Shown: positions 23,757 to 33,724 of the stretch, piece by piece
Numbering within the stretch: the stretch's first letter is position 1
How the letters are laid out: the number at the start of each line of letters is the position of its first letter
Source of the DNA: Hymenopus coronatus
Taxonomy: Eukaryota > Arthropoda > Insecta > Mantodea > Hymenopodidae
NCBI GenBank assembly: GCA_030762935.1
Contig: CM060900.1
Coordinates: forward strand, 287,913,784-287,977,783
Reading direction: 5' to 3'
DNA: 64,000 bases
The notes under the pieces: model-generated
Told to the model about the DNA's origin: nothing
The model's database searches: none
What the model saw: the letters and a program-made list of their open reading frames with translations, nothing else
Program-made: the position numbers and the translations under genes

Positions 23757-25037
23757 CAAGGGTCACTCCAAAAGAAATGCACACTTTTTTTTTAAAAATA
23801 CAGTTTTCATGCTATATTTTTTAAATTTGTACAGTGTGTAAATACATCTTTCCTGGTTGTGTTAAAATTTAGTCCAACCTGTTTCCGTGAGTGGTACTGT
23901 CACAGCATGTTTTCAAGATGGTGGCTGCACTTGACATCCGTTAGAAGCAATGTGCTGTCAGAATTTCCTGTGCTGTGAAAATGAGGCAGTGTGAAACATG
24001 CACAAGAGGTTGACAAAGGTGTATGGAGTTCCTGCTGTCGATTGAAGAACAGTTAGTTGGTGGGCAAGCAGATTACGTGATGAAAGCGGCCGCGGCAATA
24101 TTCAGAATTCTCCTCGCAGTAGCAGGCCTCACTGCACAAACTCATGACAATGGAGAGTTAACGATCTGATTTCTGCTGACAAATGCATTATAGTAAACAA
24201 AATGGCACTCTATGTTGGAATAGGGGAAGCAAGTGTTTGCAGAATGCTGAAAGCGTTGGGCTTAAGTAAGGTTTGTGTCAGGTGGGTTCCCAGGATGTTG
24301 ACAAGGGCTCACAAAGAAACTCGAAAAACAGTATGCAGCAAACTTTTGGAATAGTATGGGAATGGTGGAGATGACTTTCTTGGAAGAATTGTGACAGGCG
24401 CTCAATGGAGCAGCATCATGCAAATTGACTGAAGAAATAGAAATTCAAAACTGCACCTTTGCCTGGAAAAGGTATGGCTACAGGATTTTTTGATTCCGAA
24501 GGACTCTTGCTTGTGGACATCATGTCACATGAAACCACCATTAATTCTGATGCATATGTGGTCATTCTGAAGAAACCAAGCTTAAATGAGTTGTGTTCAA
24601 CCACATTGGCAAAAGCAGGATGTTTTGCTGTTGCACGACAATGCATGGGCACATGTCAGTCAATAAACCACAAAAGTGATCAGTAAACTTGGATCGACAA
24701 CATTGAAGCACCTGACAATCCTGGCCTGGTTCTGTGCGACTATCATCTCTTTGGGAAACTGAAAGAATCTCTTCGTGGAATGAGGTTTGAAGAAGACAAC
24801 ACCTTCATGCACACTGCCAAACAGTGGCTTGAACATGCTGGTCCAGACTTTTACCATGCAGGTATAAAGGCGCTGGTTCCAAGATGGTGTAAGGCAGTTG
24901 AGGGGGATGGGGATTATGTGGAGAAATGAAATGTTGTTCCTAAAGGATGTATCTACACACTGTAAAAATTTCAAACATGCAGAAAGAAAACTGTAGTTTT
25001 AAAAAAATACTGTGAATTTCTTTTGGAGTGACCCTCG
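23757..25037 (+). mobile_element. mariner element, full length, with both inverted repeats and TA target sites
   Basis: The 5' end reads CAAGGGTCACTCCAAAAGAA. The 3' end is its inverted complement, TTCTTTTGGAGTGACCCTCG. The inverted repeats match over about 28 bases with three differences. TA lies directly outside both ends (23755-23756 and 25038-25039), which is the mariner target duplication. The length, 1281 bases, is exactly that of a typical mariner. The enclosed transposase is broken, so the element could move only if supplied in trans, and its ends may still be recognised. Confidence 0.95.
23970..24929 (+). pseudogene. mariner transposase pseudogene
   Basis: The N-terminal helix-turn-helix region is hard to follow across stops and shifts. 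From about 24160 the frames give ISADKCIIVNKMAL, GIGEASVCRMLKALGL and WVPRMLTRAHKETRKT. The first catalytic region has decayed to GRIVTGAQWSS. A good block then reads GKGMATGFFDSEGLLLVDIM (24470 on) and HETTINSDAYV. A deletion or shift damages the HDN region. LCDYHLFGKLKESLRGMRFE and GDYVEK follow, ending at the stop 24927-24929. The first Asp of the expected DE-W segment and the HDN Asp are not intact. Confidence 0.9.
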
Positions 25038-25115
25038 TATTAGTTATGCATGCACCAAATAACTAAATACATTCATGTTGTTCAGGCTCATTGAACAGCT
25101 GATGTGTATGCATGT

Positions 25116-25333
25116 ACCTAGACGGCCCGGGTTCGATCCCAAGCGACCGCATGTGAGATTTGTGGTGGACAAAGCGGCGCTGGGGCGGGTTTTCTCCGGG
25201 TTCTCCGGTTTCCCCCGCCATCGCATTCCACTGGTGCTCCATCTTCATTCATGTATCATCAGTGTCACCGCCTGCGGTGCCATAAGTAGTTAAAGCGGGC
25301 GTTAAACACTACCAAAAAAAAAAAAAAAAAAAA
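25116..25333 (+). repeat. SINE, family B, young copy with 11-base target duplication
   Basis: The body starts ACCTAGACGGCCCGGG and includes a perfect RNA polymerase III B box, GGGTTCGATCCC. It continues with the core GCGGGTTTTCTCCGGGTTC and CATTCCACTGGTGCTCC, then AAAGCGGGCGTTAAACACTACC and a 20-base poly(A) tail. TGTATGCATGT flanks it on both sides (25105-25115 and 25334-25344). The A box is absent, so the copy is 5'-truncated within the tRNA part. High GC and little decay compared with copies at 2258 and 36129 suggest a recent insertion. The CTCCGGGTTCTCCGG core resembles central domains shared by many invertebrate SINEs, but I cannot assign the superfamily. Confidence 0.9.
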
Positions 25334-25382
25334 TGTATGCATGTCCAAATTGTAAAAGAGGTTAAAATATCACTTACACCCT

Positions 25383-25383
25383 A

Positions 25384-25417
<34 letters not shown>
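25383..25417. repeat. (ATT)n microsatellite
   Basis: Twelve near-perfect ATT units. Confidence 0.95.
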
Positions 25418-25418
<1 letters not shown>

Positions 25419-25530
25419 AGGTCCTAATAAACTGCAGAAATCAGTACAGCAAATTAAAATCTTAAAATAATTGATCAAAATGGTAGAAAGTTTATCTGCT
25501 TAAGCCTAAATGTTGTAAACATTCATCAGT

Positions 25531-25790
25531 GTCGCCCTATGTGGTGTAGTGGTTATCTCTACTACCCAAGGCCACAGGTTCCATCATAGCAGAGGATGAT
25601 GGATATTTTCAGATGTATAGATTCTTAGCATGGCTTCCTTTGGAAAGGAAGTAACTACTGATCCTGAATAATGATTATTTGCATGTAAAATAACCCCATA
25701 CCTTGAAAGAGAAGGTCCCTGGGCAAACTTTCACCCTGTCTGCTTCTGCTAAGTCATGATTTCGTCCTATGGAGCCACTTATGACCAATA
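25531..25790 (+). repeat. tRNA-derived SINE, family A, plus-strand copy
   Basis: It starts with an A-box-like GTGGTGTAGTGGTTATCTC and a decayed B box (ACAGGTTCCATCA). It then shares the family body with 3931-4214, including TTCTTAGCATGGCTTCCTTTG and GGAAGTAA. The 3' part is diverged and its end is approximate. Confidence 0.75.
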
Positions 25791-26181
25791 AGCATATCAC
25801 TCATTCCCATGTGTACATGTGGTAAATCGCAAACTAGATATTATACTCAATTAAGAAAACATTGCTAGATATCCCAAAATTGCCAACATGGCAAGATGGA
25901 ACTAAATGAGAAGATTATCACTAACATTTCAATTTCTTTTGCTATCATAGTCTTTTTATAGTAATCATTTGTTTCATAATGAGTAAGACATGTTGTGAGA
26001 TTTTTTCAAGTATGTGAATCACCATCTTGAGCAAAATAAGCTTTATTAATTGAAAACATTTAATACAATAATTGTTACACAAAACAATAAATTTACAAAT
26101 GATTTGGAATTAAATAAAGTACTTTTTGCCTATTCATGAGTAAAATTAGATATAAATGTTCAGTGAAGAAAAACACATTGT

Positions 26182-27537
26182 TCAGACAGTACATGATATG
26201 TACAGGAGGGCTTTATATTCAGAGCAGAATGACTTGGTGCATCTCAAACAGTGATTCTGTCACTCTTCTTTTGCTCCTTTTCCTTTTCTGCAGACTAAGT
26301 TTCTTCTTGACTTCTTGAGGAGCTTCTCTAGGAATTTCTTTTCTCATGCCGTTTGACAACTGAATTGAGCAGGTTTTTCACATAAGCTGTCACTGAAGCC
26401 ACAGAGTCATTAGTTGTTCAGACAGAGCAATGAGGTAGTGCATTCTGATCATAGGTTGGCTGTTTCTCTTTCCCATGTTATAAGAGTGGATTATGCAGAT
26501 GTTCATTCCATAAAATACACAAAGTGAGCAATGTCTCATCTTCCAACTGGCACAATAGTTTTGGGACATCTCGTCATGAATATTGATGGTTCCTTTAGTG
26601 GAGCTACAGAATTCCACAATCTGATGCTTGTTTGCGGATTTGCTGATACCAGGTTGATTGTATGTCATTGAAATTAGGCGCATGTTCCTTTTTGGCTTAG
26701 GTTTATAAAATCAAGTGCTTTATTTACATTAAAGTAAATTTACTTGTCTTCCTGGAATTTAAGCACAGTATTTCAAGTGGGATGTCTTTCTTATTGGACC
26801 TATTGTGCCAATGGCTTTACTTTGAGACAGTTGCAAATTTCACAGATGAAAACCAGTGTCCGTTTCATTTATGTTGCTTCCATGAATACTCTTGGTCAGT
26901 TCTTTTACATAGTATTCATCTAGAGCAAACCATGAGTTTCTGGGCTTTTTCCTAATCAAACTACAGTGCCTGAACATATGAGAAACCTCACAACCTTTAT
27001 GCTATATTTAGAGGCCTACTAGGAATACATGCTGAAAGGGTATCTGCCTTTAAATGCAAGAGCTGTTTATCAATAGCTATGTATGATCCATGCACACTAT
27101 TCATTGGATAATCAAATTTCTCAGCACTCATACATGATCTACGTCTGTCTGTCCACACATAGTTCATGGTTGAACATTGTTCTCAAAGTTAAATGATTAC
27201 TTTTCAATATAAGAACTCCAAGCAAAGCATTTCATTCATCTCTACACACTTCTTAAAAGTTCTATTAATTTTGCCAAAATTTGATGATTTTGTATTTAAT
27301 TCTGAATATGTGTCATAATTGTATAAATCAAGTCATTGTCAAAAAAGAAATTGCAGCACTCCAAGGGTATATAATGTTGTAAACTGCTCTCTGGGCCCTG
27401 AATGAAATTAAACCTATGAATACATGGGGTTGAGAATACACATGAATGCACATGCAGGGACTGTGAGGCCCAGTCCATATGTTAAATTGTTCTCTTTTCA
27501 TATACTCATTTTTTGGAGTTGAATTTACTTGTTTCAC
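26182..27537 (-). pseudogene. piggyBac-like transposase relic, copy 2 (downstream of the pair)
   Basis: The minus strand starts near 27537. It shows PLECCNFFFDNDLIYTIM (27385 region), the usual N-terminal S-P-x-E-x-F-x-x-F-F-D-D motif. Further pieces follow: an AIDKQLL-type catalytic segment, a decayed middle, then a clean 97-codon stretch (26683-26390). That stretch has IVEFCSSTKGTINIHDEMS, the conserved NxTKGGVDxxD region, and WKMRHCSLCVFYGMN. After a frameshift the Cys-rich tail HCLRCTKSFCSEYK ends at a stop at 26182-26184. The part between the N-terminal block and the VDEQ block is shortened. It is dead. Confidence 0.85.
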
Positions 27538-27779
27538 ATGTACTTATTGGCATATTGAAATGTTCCTAAGTTATACCAAAAGAATCTGGTGGGCCTGAAT
27601 AACATTTTATTTTTTTAAAGAACTCTGTAACTGATAAAAATAAACTGTTAAATCACTTATATACAACATATGCAAATAATTACATTTATGTATTTATTAA
27701 CTTACAAGAGTATGTTAACAAGAGTTATTAAGTTCCTTGAATTACAATATCCTTATTGTTCAACTGTTATAATTAGCTG

Positions 27780-29496
27780 CATTTTGACAAACAATTATTA
27801 TGCATTTACCTTTACATTTGACAAACAAGAAACCCAAAAAATGGCACTGTTTTTTACAAATATTGTTTTTACACTTCAGGTGCTTTTCCTATGTTTGCTA
27901 TATGGACAATATGTGCAGCCTTTTCTCTTTCCTGTTACAGCTAATTGATTCATCAGTGAGAAATCTCTTTGCACACCACATCTGTGAATGACATCAGTTA
28001 CTTTCCTTAGAAGATTAGAGATCAGAATTCAAAACTCCATTAATGGTCTTACCATTTCCTACACTAAATTTCTTAGGAACAAACGTCTTCTATCAGTTCT
28101 TTCACAATGGTATATCGGATGTTGGACATAAAATAAACGTTCACTGTTCATTGCTGCAACATCCATCATATTCATCCATAATGCAAATGGTCATCTCCTT
28201 GTTTGTGTCTTGCAGGTGTTATATCAAACCTTCTGATCCATTTGATTTAGTGAACATTTTGCAGAGTCATAGAACTTTATTATATTTGGTTTCCTTTTTG
28301 TGAGAGTTTGATCATTGTTTTGATGCATTATGCTAATAAGGACTAATGATTTTTTCTCTTTGGGAACACAACTCACCACTGTGATATTAGCTCCAAAGGC
28401 AAAAATGAGAAATGGACTGCTCTTGAGGTAGACAGTTTCATCTCATTGGGGATTTCTGGTTTATATTTTTTAATTGTCCCACCATTGTCATTTGCTTCTG
28501 TAGCATCTCTTCTGCCAGCAGAATACTAGTAAAGAGCTGCCAATAGTAACCTTTCAGGATGATCCTTCTATGCTTTTAGCAAGATCTTTCACCACATTCA
28601 ATCCTGATTTTTCTGAGTAAGTTCAAGCAGCTTTCTTCATATGTGCAGAATTCCATCTAAAACATATGCAGATATAGCAACACACAACCAAAATATATTG
28701 GCAGGTTTAGATGGCATATACTATACAAAGTTGCATCTTCCATGGAATGGGATTAACTGTTCATCAACTGTGAGTGAATCATTACGAATCATTCTGTTTC
28801 TATACTTGCCAAGATAGTCCCTATACAAGTCCTGCAAGTTTGTAGTCTACAGATCGAGCTTCACAGACCTGCCTGTCATTGAATCTAATGTTCTCCTTAT
28901 ATCCTTGAATCTATATATTGACACTTTGGCTTTATATGTAGGATTTCCCTTTTCATTTAAAAATGTTCTCTTACAAGGATATCCCAACTCCTCTCAACAC
29001 CAGCAAGTAAAATAACAAAAAAAGCCCCTATTTGAATGAGTGAAACATTTTTCCAGGTGAAGCAGTCAATCTTTTGTCTTCTATATTTGTGCAGTTGATG
29101 ACTTCATCCAGTATTTCCTTGGAGATAAAATAGTCCCAGGCATTTATAGGTTTACAGGTTTTCAACCCACGAGCTGGACAGGGTGACTTCATTATGATAT
29201 TGTGAATAGGCATACAAGAAGATGCAAGAGAATCTAAATTCCAAATGGTTCCATTATGACTAATGTATGTGCTGGTATCTCTGAATTGCTGGTGTGCTAT
29301 TCCATTTTCAGACTGATGAAGTAATATCTGAAGTACTGTAATTTTCCAGGACATTTGTATCAGCAGGCTTGATTATTCTATCTTCAAAAATATTTCCTTC
29401 ATTGCATGATTGAGCTTCTTCAAACCAGTGAGTGACAACACTTTCAAAATTAGCTGCAGTTGCATATACTCTCTTTGTTTTTCTTGGTGAAGCCAT
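27780..29496 (-). pseudogene. piggyBac-like transposase relic, copy 1, near full length
   Basis: The likely Met is at 29494-29496 (MASPRKTKRVYATA). The expected order then follows. First are AWDYFISKEILDEVINCTN (29140 region) and GAFFVILLAGVERSWDIL (28990-29040). Next is the catalytic segment DSLTVDEQLIPFHGRCN (28730-28780), where the aspartate of the VDE motif is present. A decayed middle leads to KPNIIKFYDSAKCSLNQMDQ (28250-28300) and WMNMMDVAAMNS. The C-terminal Cys-rich domain has CTYCPYSKHRKS and, after a shift, CKNNICKKQCH. The span of about 570 codons is normal for the family. Numerous stops and shifts make it a pseudogene. Copy 2 begins about 240 bases further on, in the same orientation. 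Confidence 0.88.
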
Positions 29497-29670
29497 AACA
29501 AAATACCTGTCATTCGAACAACAGCTAACAAAACTAATCAGGCCATGATGGTAACACCACCAGAATTGGGGAAACAAACTAACTAAAAATAACAGTGACC
29601 ACAGCATTGCAGAACAGTACTGTGTAGCAATAATACATGTGATTGCAAAAAGCTCAATAAAGAAAGGCTT

Positions 29671-29671
<1 letters not shown>

Positions 29672-29735
<64 letters not shown>
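29672..29735. repeat. 64-base poly(T) run
   Basis: An uninterrupted T run between the piggyBac relic and a short GCTGCTGCTG tract. On the minus strand it could be the A-tail of a retroposed sequence, but I see no body attached on that side that I can name. Confidence 0.9.
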
Positions 29736-29736
<1 letters not shown>

Positions 29737-29739
29737 TCA

Positions 29740-31065
29740 CCGCTGCTGCTGCTGTTGCTAATACCACCACTGCCTGTATTACAATTGTTGAATTACTAAC
29801 TGCTTCTAAACAAATGTAGAAGTCAATATGGAATAGAGAACACATGAAGTTAAGGCGTCTTCTGAAGCGTAAGGGATGCCAAAATGAAAGCGGAAGAATA
29901 TTGAAAAAGAGTTTGAAATCAAATCAAGATTTACTAGAAAATTTTACAAATAAAACCTTCAAGGGCCCCTTGAGGCACTGTATGTGCATCCTCGAGTTAA
30001 CTGTATTTAAATTTGTTCTTCATGTAGCTGCTTGAGTTGGTGCATCTCACAACCATGTATGTCCATTTTTCCCTTGTAATGTTGGTTTAGCAGGACACAC
30101 AATAAATTCATGCAATATTGCATTTTCACACATTCATTCTCCATACAGTTTCCCCCCCCCCCCAGAATCACAGCCATTATCACTTATAAAGCCATTGGAA
30201 ATGGGTTCTTCTTCAATACTGTAATCAGTTTCACTATTTTCATCCTTCTTCACTTTTACCTCCACAAAAATTTTCAGTATTTTGCCTCTGAAGTCTGGAT
30301 CATTGAGACCATTCTAAATTAAAATGGTTTTCTGTAACAGCAATTTAATAGTTATTTCATGAAATATAAACAATATATGATAATGTATAAGTCTTACCAA
30401 CATGAAAATATTACACAGTATCACTAACGCCTTATAAAATTCACAATCAACTCGCAGATGCTTGGCTGATTACTATGCAACAAAGAAATGGCCAGGAAAA
30501 AGTATACCATGCAATTAGTCATGGAAAACAATGACGCTACTAAAAGTTACAGCGGTAAGAGAGTGCAGGAGATTATTCTGCAAGCACTTTTGCCAATTGT
30601 CATTGAAAAATCACAATGCCTGTGATCTAGGGATAAGCTCATCCCTAATTGTATCATGGTTAACTTCAAAGATACACTTCAGCAGTTCATTTTGTATAGT
30701 TTTGCATGTACATTTAAATCTTTATTGGAATTATTGTGTTCTTTCATGGCACTACTCAATTAGTCCATGAAACATATTAGAATTTTCAGATTCCTCAGTT
30801 TCATAGAACAGTTTTATCTGCATAGAACCAGTTTAAAAGTGCCAACACCTAACACTATGCTATTATTCTTGACAGTAAGTATGTGTTCTTTTTAAATTGT
30901 CATTATTTTCCGCATTCTCATGGTAAGCCTAACTTAACACAGATGAGATTCCCCCCACCCTCCTAAGGTACTGTGACTGATACATTATTGATGTCTTTTG
31001 TTGCTCTCATGTTTTCTTATGTATTCACTTAGATGGCCAAGATTAGTAACCTGTTATAGCCCACA
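29740..31065. other. Unassigned sequence
   Basis: No gene that I recognise. A 12-base C run lies at 30151. The 63-codon frame at 29844-30035 has a basic N-terminus but no family motif. Confidence 0.4.
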
Positions 31066-31089
31066 GGTCTGCATTTCCAATATGTATTG

Positions 31090-31805
31090 TCTTCCATCCA
31101 AAAATTCAATGCTAAGATTTCATCACAAATATATGTTTTGAGGCACCCTGAATCCTAGAAAGCATTTTTAGGAAAAGGTATGTTCTTGATTTTCTCAAAA
31201 ATGGCTCTAATAAGATTTTCAAGACACAATAATCGGCATGCATCAAATGTCTGCAGTTGCACAAAAAGCTAATTTAACTTTTAATCTAAATCCATGTAGA
31301 TGGTATAGCAAAAGAAAGACCCGTGTGCAAGCTAATGAGTACATATACCTTGTAATCGAAATACAAAGTGAGCAAACCAACCTAAATACATCAATAGTTG
31401 GCACTATATATGCTTAAAATCTTTCATCACAAATAAAAAGTATATGTTAATTTTCTGGGAATAGCCTACAAAGTTCTCTTCATTCCAAATGATTTTTGCA
31501 TAACCAGTAAAGAGACAGTAAACCTCAGAGACAAAATCTTACAACACAAAAACTGTATATCTTGTTAAAGCACACAATTTGTGTCAAATACATTTTCTGT
31601 GGAGTTGCCATTTCCAAGATATTTCCGTTATTGTTTCAAATGTTCCAACCCTTATATTCTTTACAAATGGGAAGACATTATTCATTTATCTTTTTATTTT
31701 TCCCCTGCATCCTGGTAATGCAAGGCAAACAGAATTTCAAAGCCTACACATAGCAACCAGCTCCTAAAAGATCTGACTATCACTTTTGCTTAGTATATTT
31801 CCTTA
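31090..31805 (+). repeat. Dispersed repeat, copy 1 (partner at 38510-39000)
   Basis: Shared blocks with the second copy, in the same order, include TTTTGAGG...CACCCT, AATTTTCTGG(G/A)AA(T/C)AGCCT, AAAGCACACAATTTGTGTC against AAAACACACAATTTAGGTC, TGTGGAGTTG(C/A)CCATTT, ACAGA(A)TTTCAA, and AAAAGAT(C/T)TGAC(T/C)AT. The match is diverged and gapped. No coding remnant or terminal structure is evident. An unclassified transposon family is the simplest reading. Confidence 0.65.
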
Positions 31806-31917
31806 CTCCTGTTGTATCTACAAGGAAATATGTAATAAAACCATGCTAATGCTTATCACAATTATCATATAGTAATACAAGAATAACAATCATTTGTAAG
31901 AATAGTTTGATGCAGAA

Positions 31918-32394
31918 TAAGTAGAGAAAATAAGAACTGAAGCTTTCCTGGCGACGTGTTAATTCCAAATTTTCTCGGGCTTCTAGCCAGGTAAAAACTT
32001 GGCTTGACACCAACGTTTCGAAGAAGTGCATCTTCCTCGTCTTCAGGGTGAACTGATGGTTTGAGCTTGCGGAGACTGGTATTTATAAGAGCTGGGATGA
32101 AGCTAACATCTGATTGGTTCGCAAGATATTATGGCCTGGTATTTAAGATGACTGAGACATAGTTTTCTACGAAGTCCGTGCCCATGTCTCAGTCATCTTA
32201 AATACCAGGCCATAATATCTTGCGAACCAATCAGATGTTAGCTTCATCCCAGCTCTTATAAATACCAGTCTCCACAAGCTCAAACCATCAGTTCACCCTG
32301 AAGACGAGGAAGATGCACTTCTTCGAAACGTTGGTGTCAAGCCAAGTTTTTACCTGGCTAGAAGCCCGAGAAAATTTGGAATTAAGTAGAGAAA
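31918..32394. mobile_element. Fold-back insertion: 202-base near-perfect inverted repeat with 12-base target duplication
   Basis: The left arm (31959-32160) and right arm (32184-32385) are inverted copies of 202 bases. I find one mismatch, in GAGCTTGCGGAG against CTCCACAAGCTC. The spacer is 23 bases. TAAGTAGAGAAA flanks the insertion on both sides (31918-31929 and 32383-32394), with a 29-base unpaired tail (31930-31958) on the left. Each arm contains CTGAAGA, then a stem GAGGAAG-ATGCA-CTTCTTC, then GAAAC. This layout resembles a hammerhead-type or Penelope-element terminal motif, although one extra base sits before the stem. The low divergence means a recent event. It encodes no protein. Confidence 0.9.
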
Positions 32395-32886
32395 GTTTTT
32401 ATATATTACTACTCCAGAATAAGTTTTGCAACATATACAGTTTTAAAAGTAATTAAGCAGAGATGGTAGTGATAAAGTATTATGAAATTTAAGATAGTTA
32501 CTCAGACCATCTTTTATATTATACATCTTGCTGATAAAACATCTGTTTGCCACTTTTGAATCATCAGAAGGCTGTAGCAGAATGACTCCCCTGCTGATTT
32601 TTCTTTTCTTTCTTCATTTATATGTCTTTGTTAATATTCCAGTCATGTCGACAGCTTGGCTTCTGGAAGAATTGCTCATTTACAGTGTTGTTTACTGTTC
32701 ACTTAATCTTTTGGCTTCTTTAGGTTGGGTTTCATTAATTATAAAAGTTAAATTTGCACACCCATTTGCACTGCCACACATATTTTCAAACAGGAATCTC
32801 TGGATTTAGTGTGCGAACCATCAGATCTCAGCTTGCTGTGTTGTGGATTGGACTGCAAGTTTTCCAGCCCTCAGGCTAATGATATC

Positions 32887-32952
<66 letters not shown>

Positions 32953-33007
32953 AGGGAGAGGGAGGGACAGAGAGGGAGGGACAGAGAGGCAGTGAGGGGG
33001 AGGGAGA
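32887..33007. repeat. (TG)n(AG)n(GGGA)n compound microsatellite
   Basis: About eight TG units, then about 22 AG units, then GGGA-rich repeats. The Glu/Arg-rich and Ser/Leu-rich open frames over it are artefacts. The flanking 32395-32886 holds no gene that I recognise. Confidence 0.97.
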
Positions 33008-33169
33008 TATCTGACACATATGTGGTCAATAAATTTTACCATGCAAAGGCTAGGTCCCACCAGAATAAGTTGCATAGTTTAAGGAGCTAGCAGGCGATGC
33101 TGACTGTGCATATTGATGGAAGCCAGACATATTAAGAATAATTAGCACACTATTTTACACTTCTATGAA

Positions 33170-33722
33170 AGATATATTGATGGGCTACTGCTCTGTAGCC
33201 ATTAAGGACCAGCTGCCCCTGGGTGAAGCATTTCAAACATCCAAGATCAGTCTTATAGTACCTTTATATGCTCCAACTGCCTCCATGGCAAGCAACAAGG
33301 AAAGTGTTGACCAGGTCATATTACAGAATAGAGACATGTCAGTGTTAAGAGCTCACAATGAATCCTGCAATAGGTGTAGTGCAGAAAATGATTCAAAATT
33401 GGGTTATTGAAAAGTTTTCTGCCCAATGGTCAGCCTGCAGCATGGTAACACATGGATTCATACTACTCATGTAACTGTAGAGAAAATTAGAATATTCAGT
33501 GGGAAACACTTCCACACCTTCCCTACAGTTCCAGCTTGGCACTTTCAGAATACTGTCCTTTTGGTTTTGTGGAAAAACAGCTGCTAGGCACTAAGAAGAT
33601 CCAAAAAGTGGTGCATCAGTGTTTTCAGGTAACTGGAATGGAATTCTGCCACAAGGCAATTTTAAAATTTAAGATGAGTGGGGAAAATGAGTGCACAAAA
33701 TAGAGGCTATGTTGAAAAGTGA
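33170..33722 (+). pseudogene. mariner-like transposase relic
   Basis: Plus-strand frames give ASMASNKESVDQVILQNRDM, a decayed helix-turn-helix linker of the mariner type, and IGVVQKMIQN-like sequence. After a large gap in the catalytic core comes LPYSSSLALSEYCPFGFVEK, which corresponds to the PPYSPDLAPSDYHLF motif, with QVTGMEFCHKAIL and the ENECTK end. The DE-W and HDN segments are missing, so about a third of the transposase is deleted. It is related to the relic at 52422, which shares the LPPWNATRKE / ASMASNKE region and the GMEFCHK / GMELYCK segment. Confidence 0.72.
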
Positions 33723-33724
33723 CA

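Noticed and set aside
25383..25417. A direct-repeat array such as CRISPR
   Set aside because: It is a simple ATT microsatellite; there are no spaced repeats of CRISPR type anywhere in the window, and the DNA is eukaryotic.
29654..29845. Minus-strand frame with a long poly-Lys stretch
   Set aside because: It is the 64-base poly(T) run read on the other strand.
32809..33090. 93-codon frame with an Arg/Glu repeat, and its antisense Ser/Leu frame
   Set aside because: Both are produced by the (TG)n(AG)n repeat.
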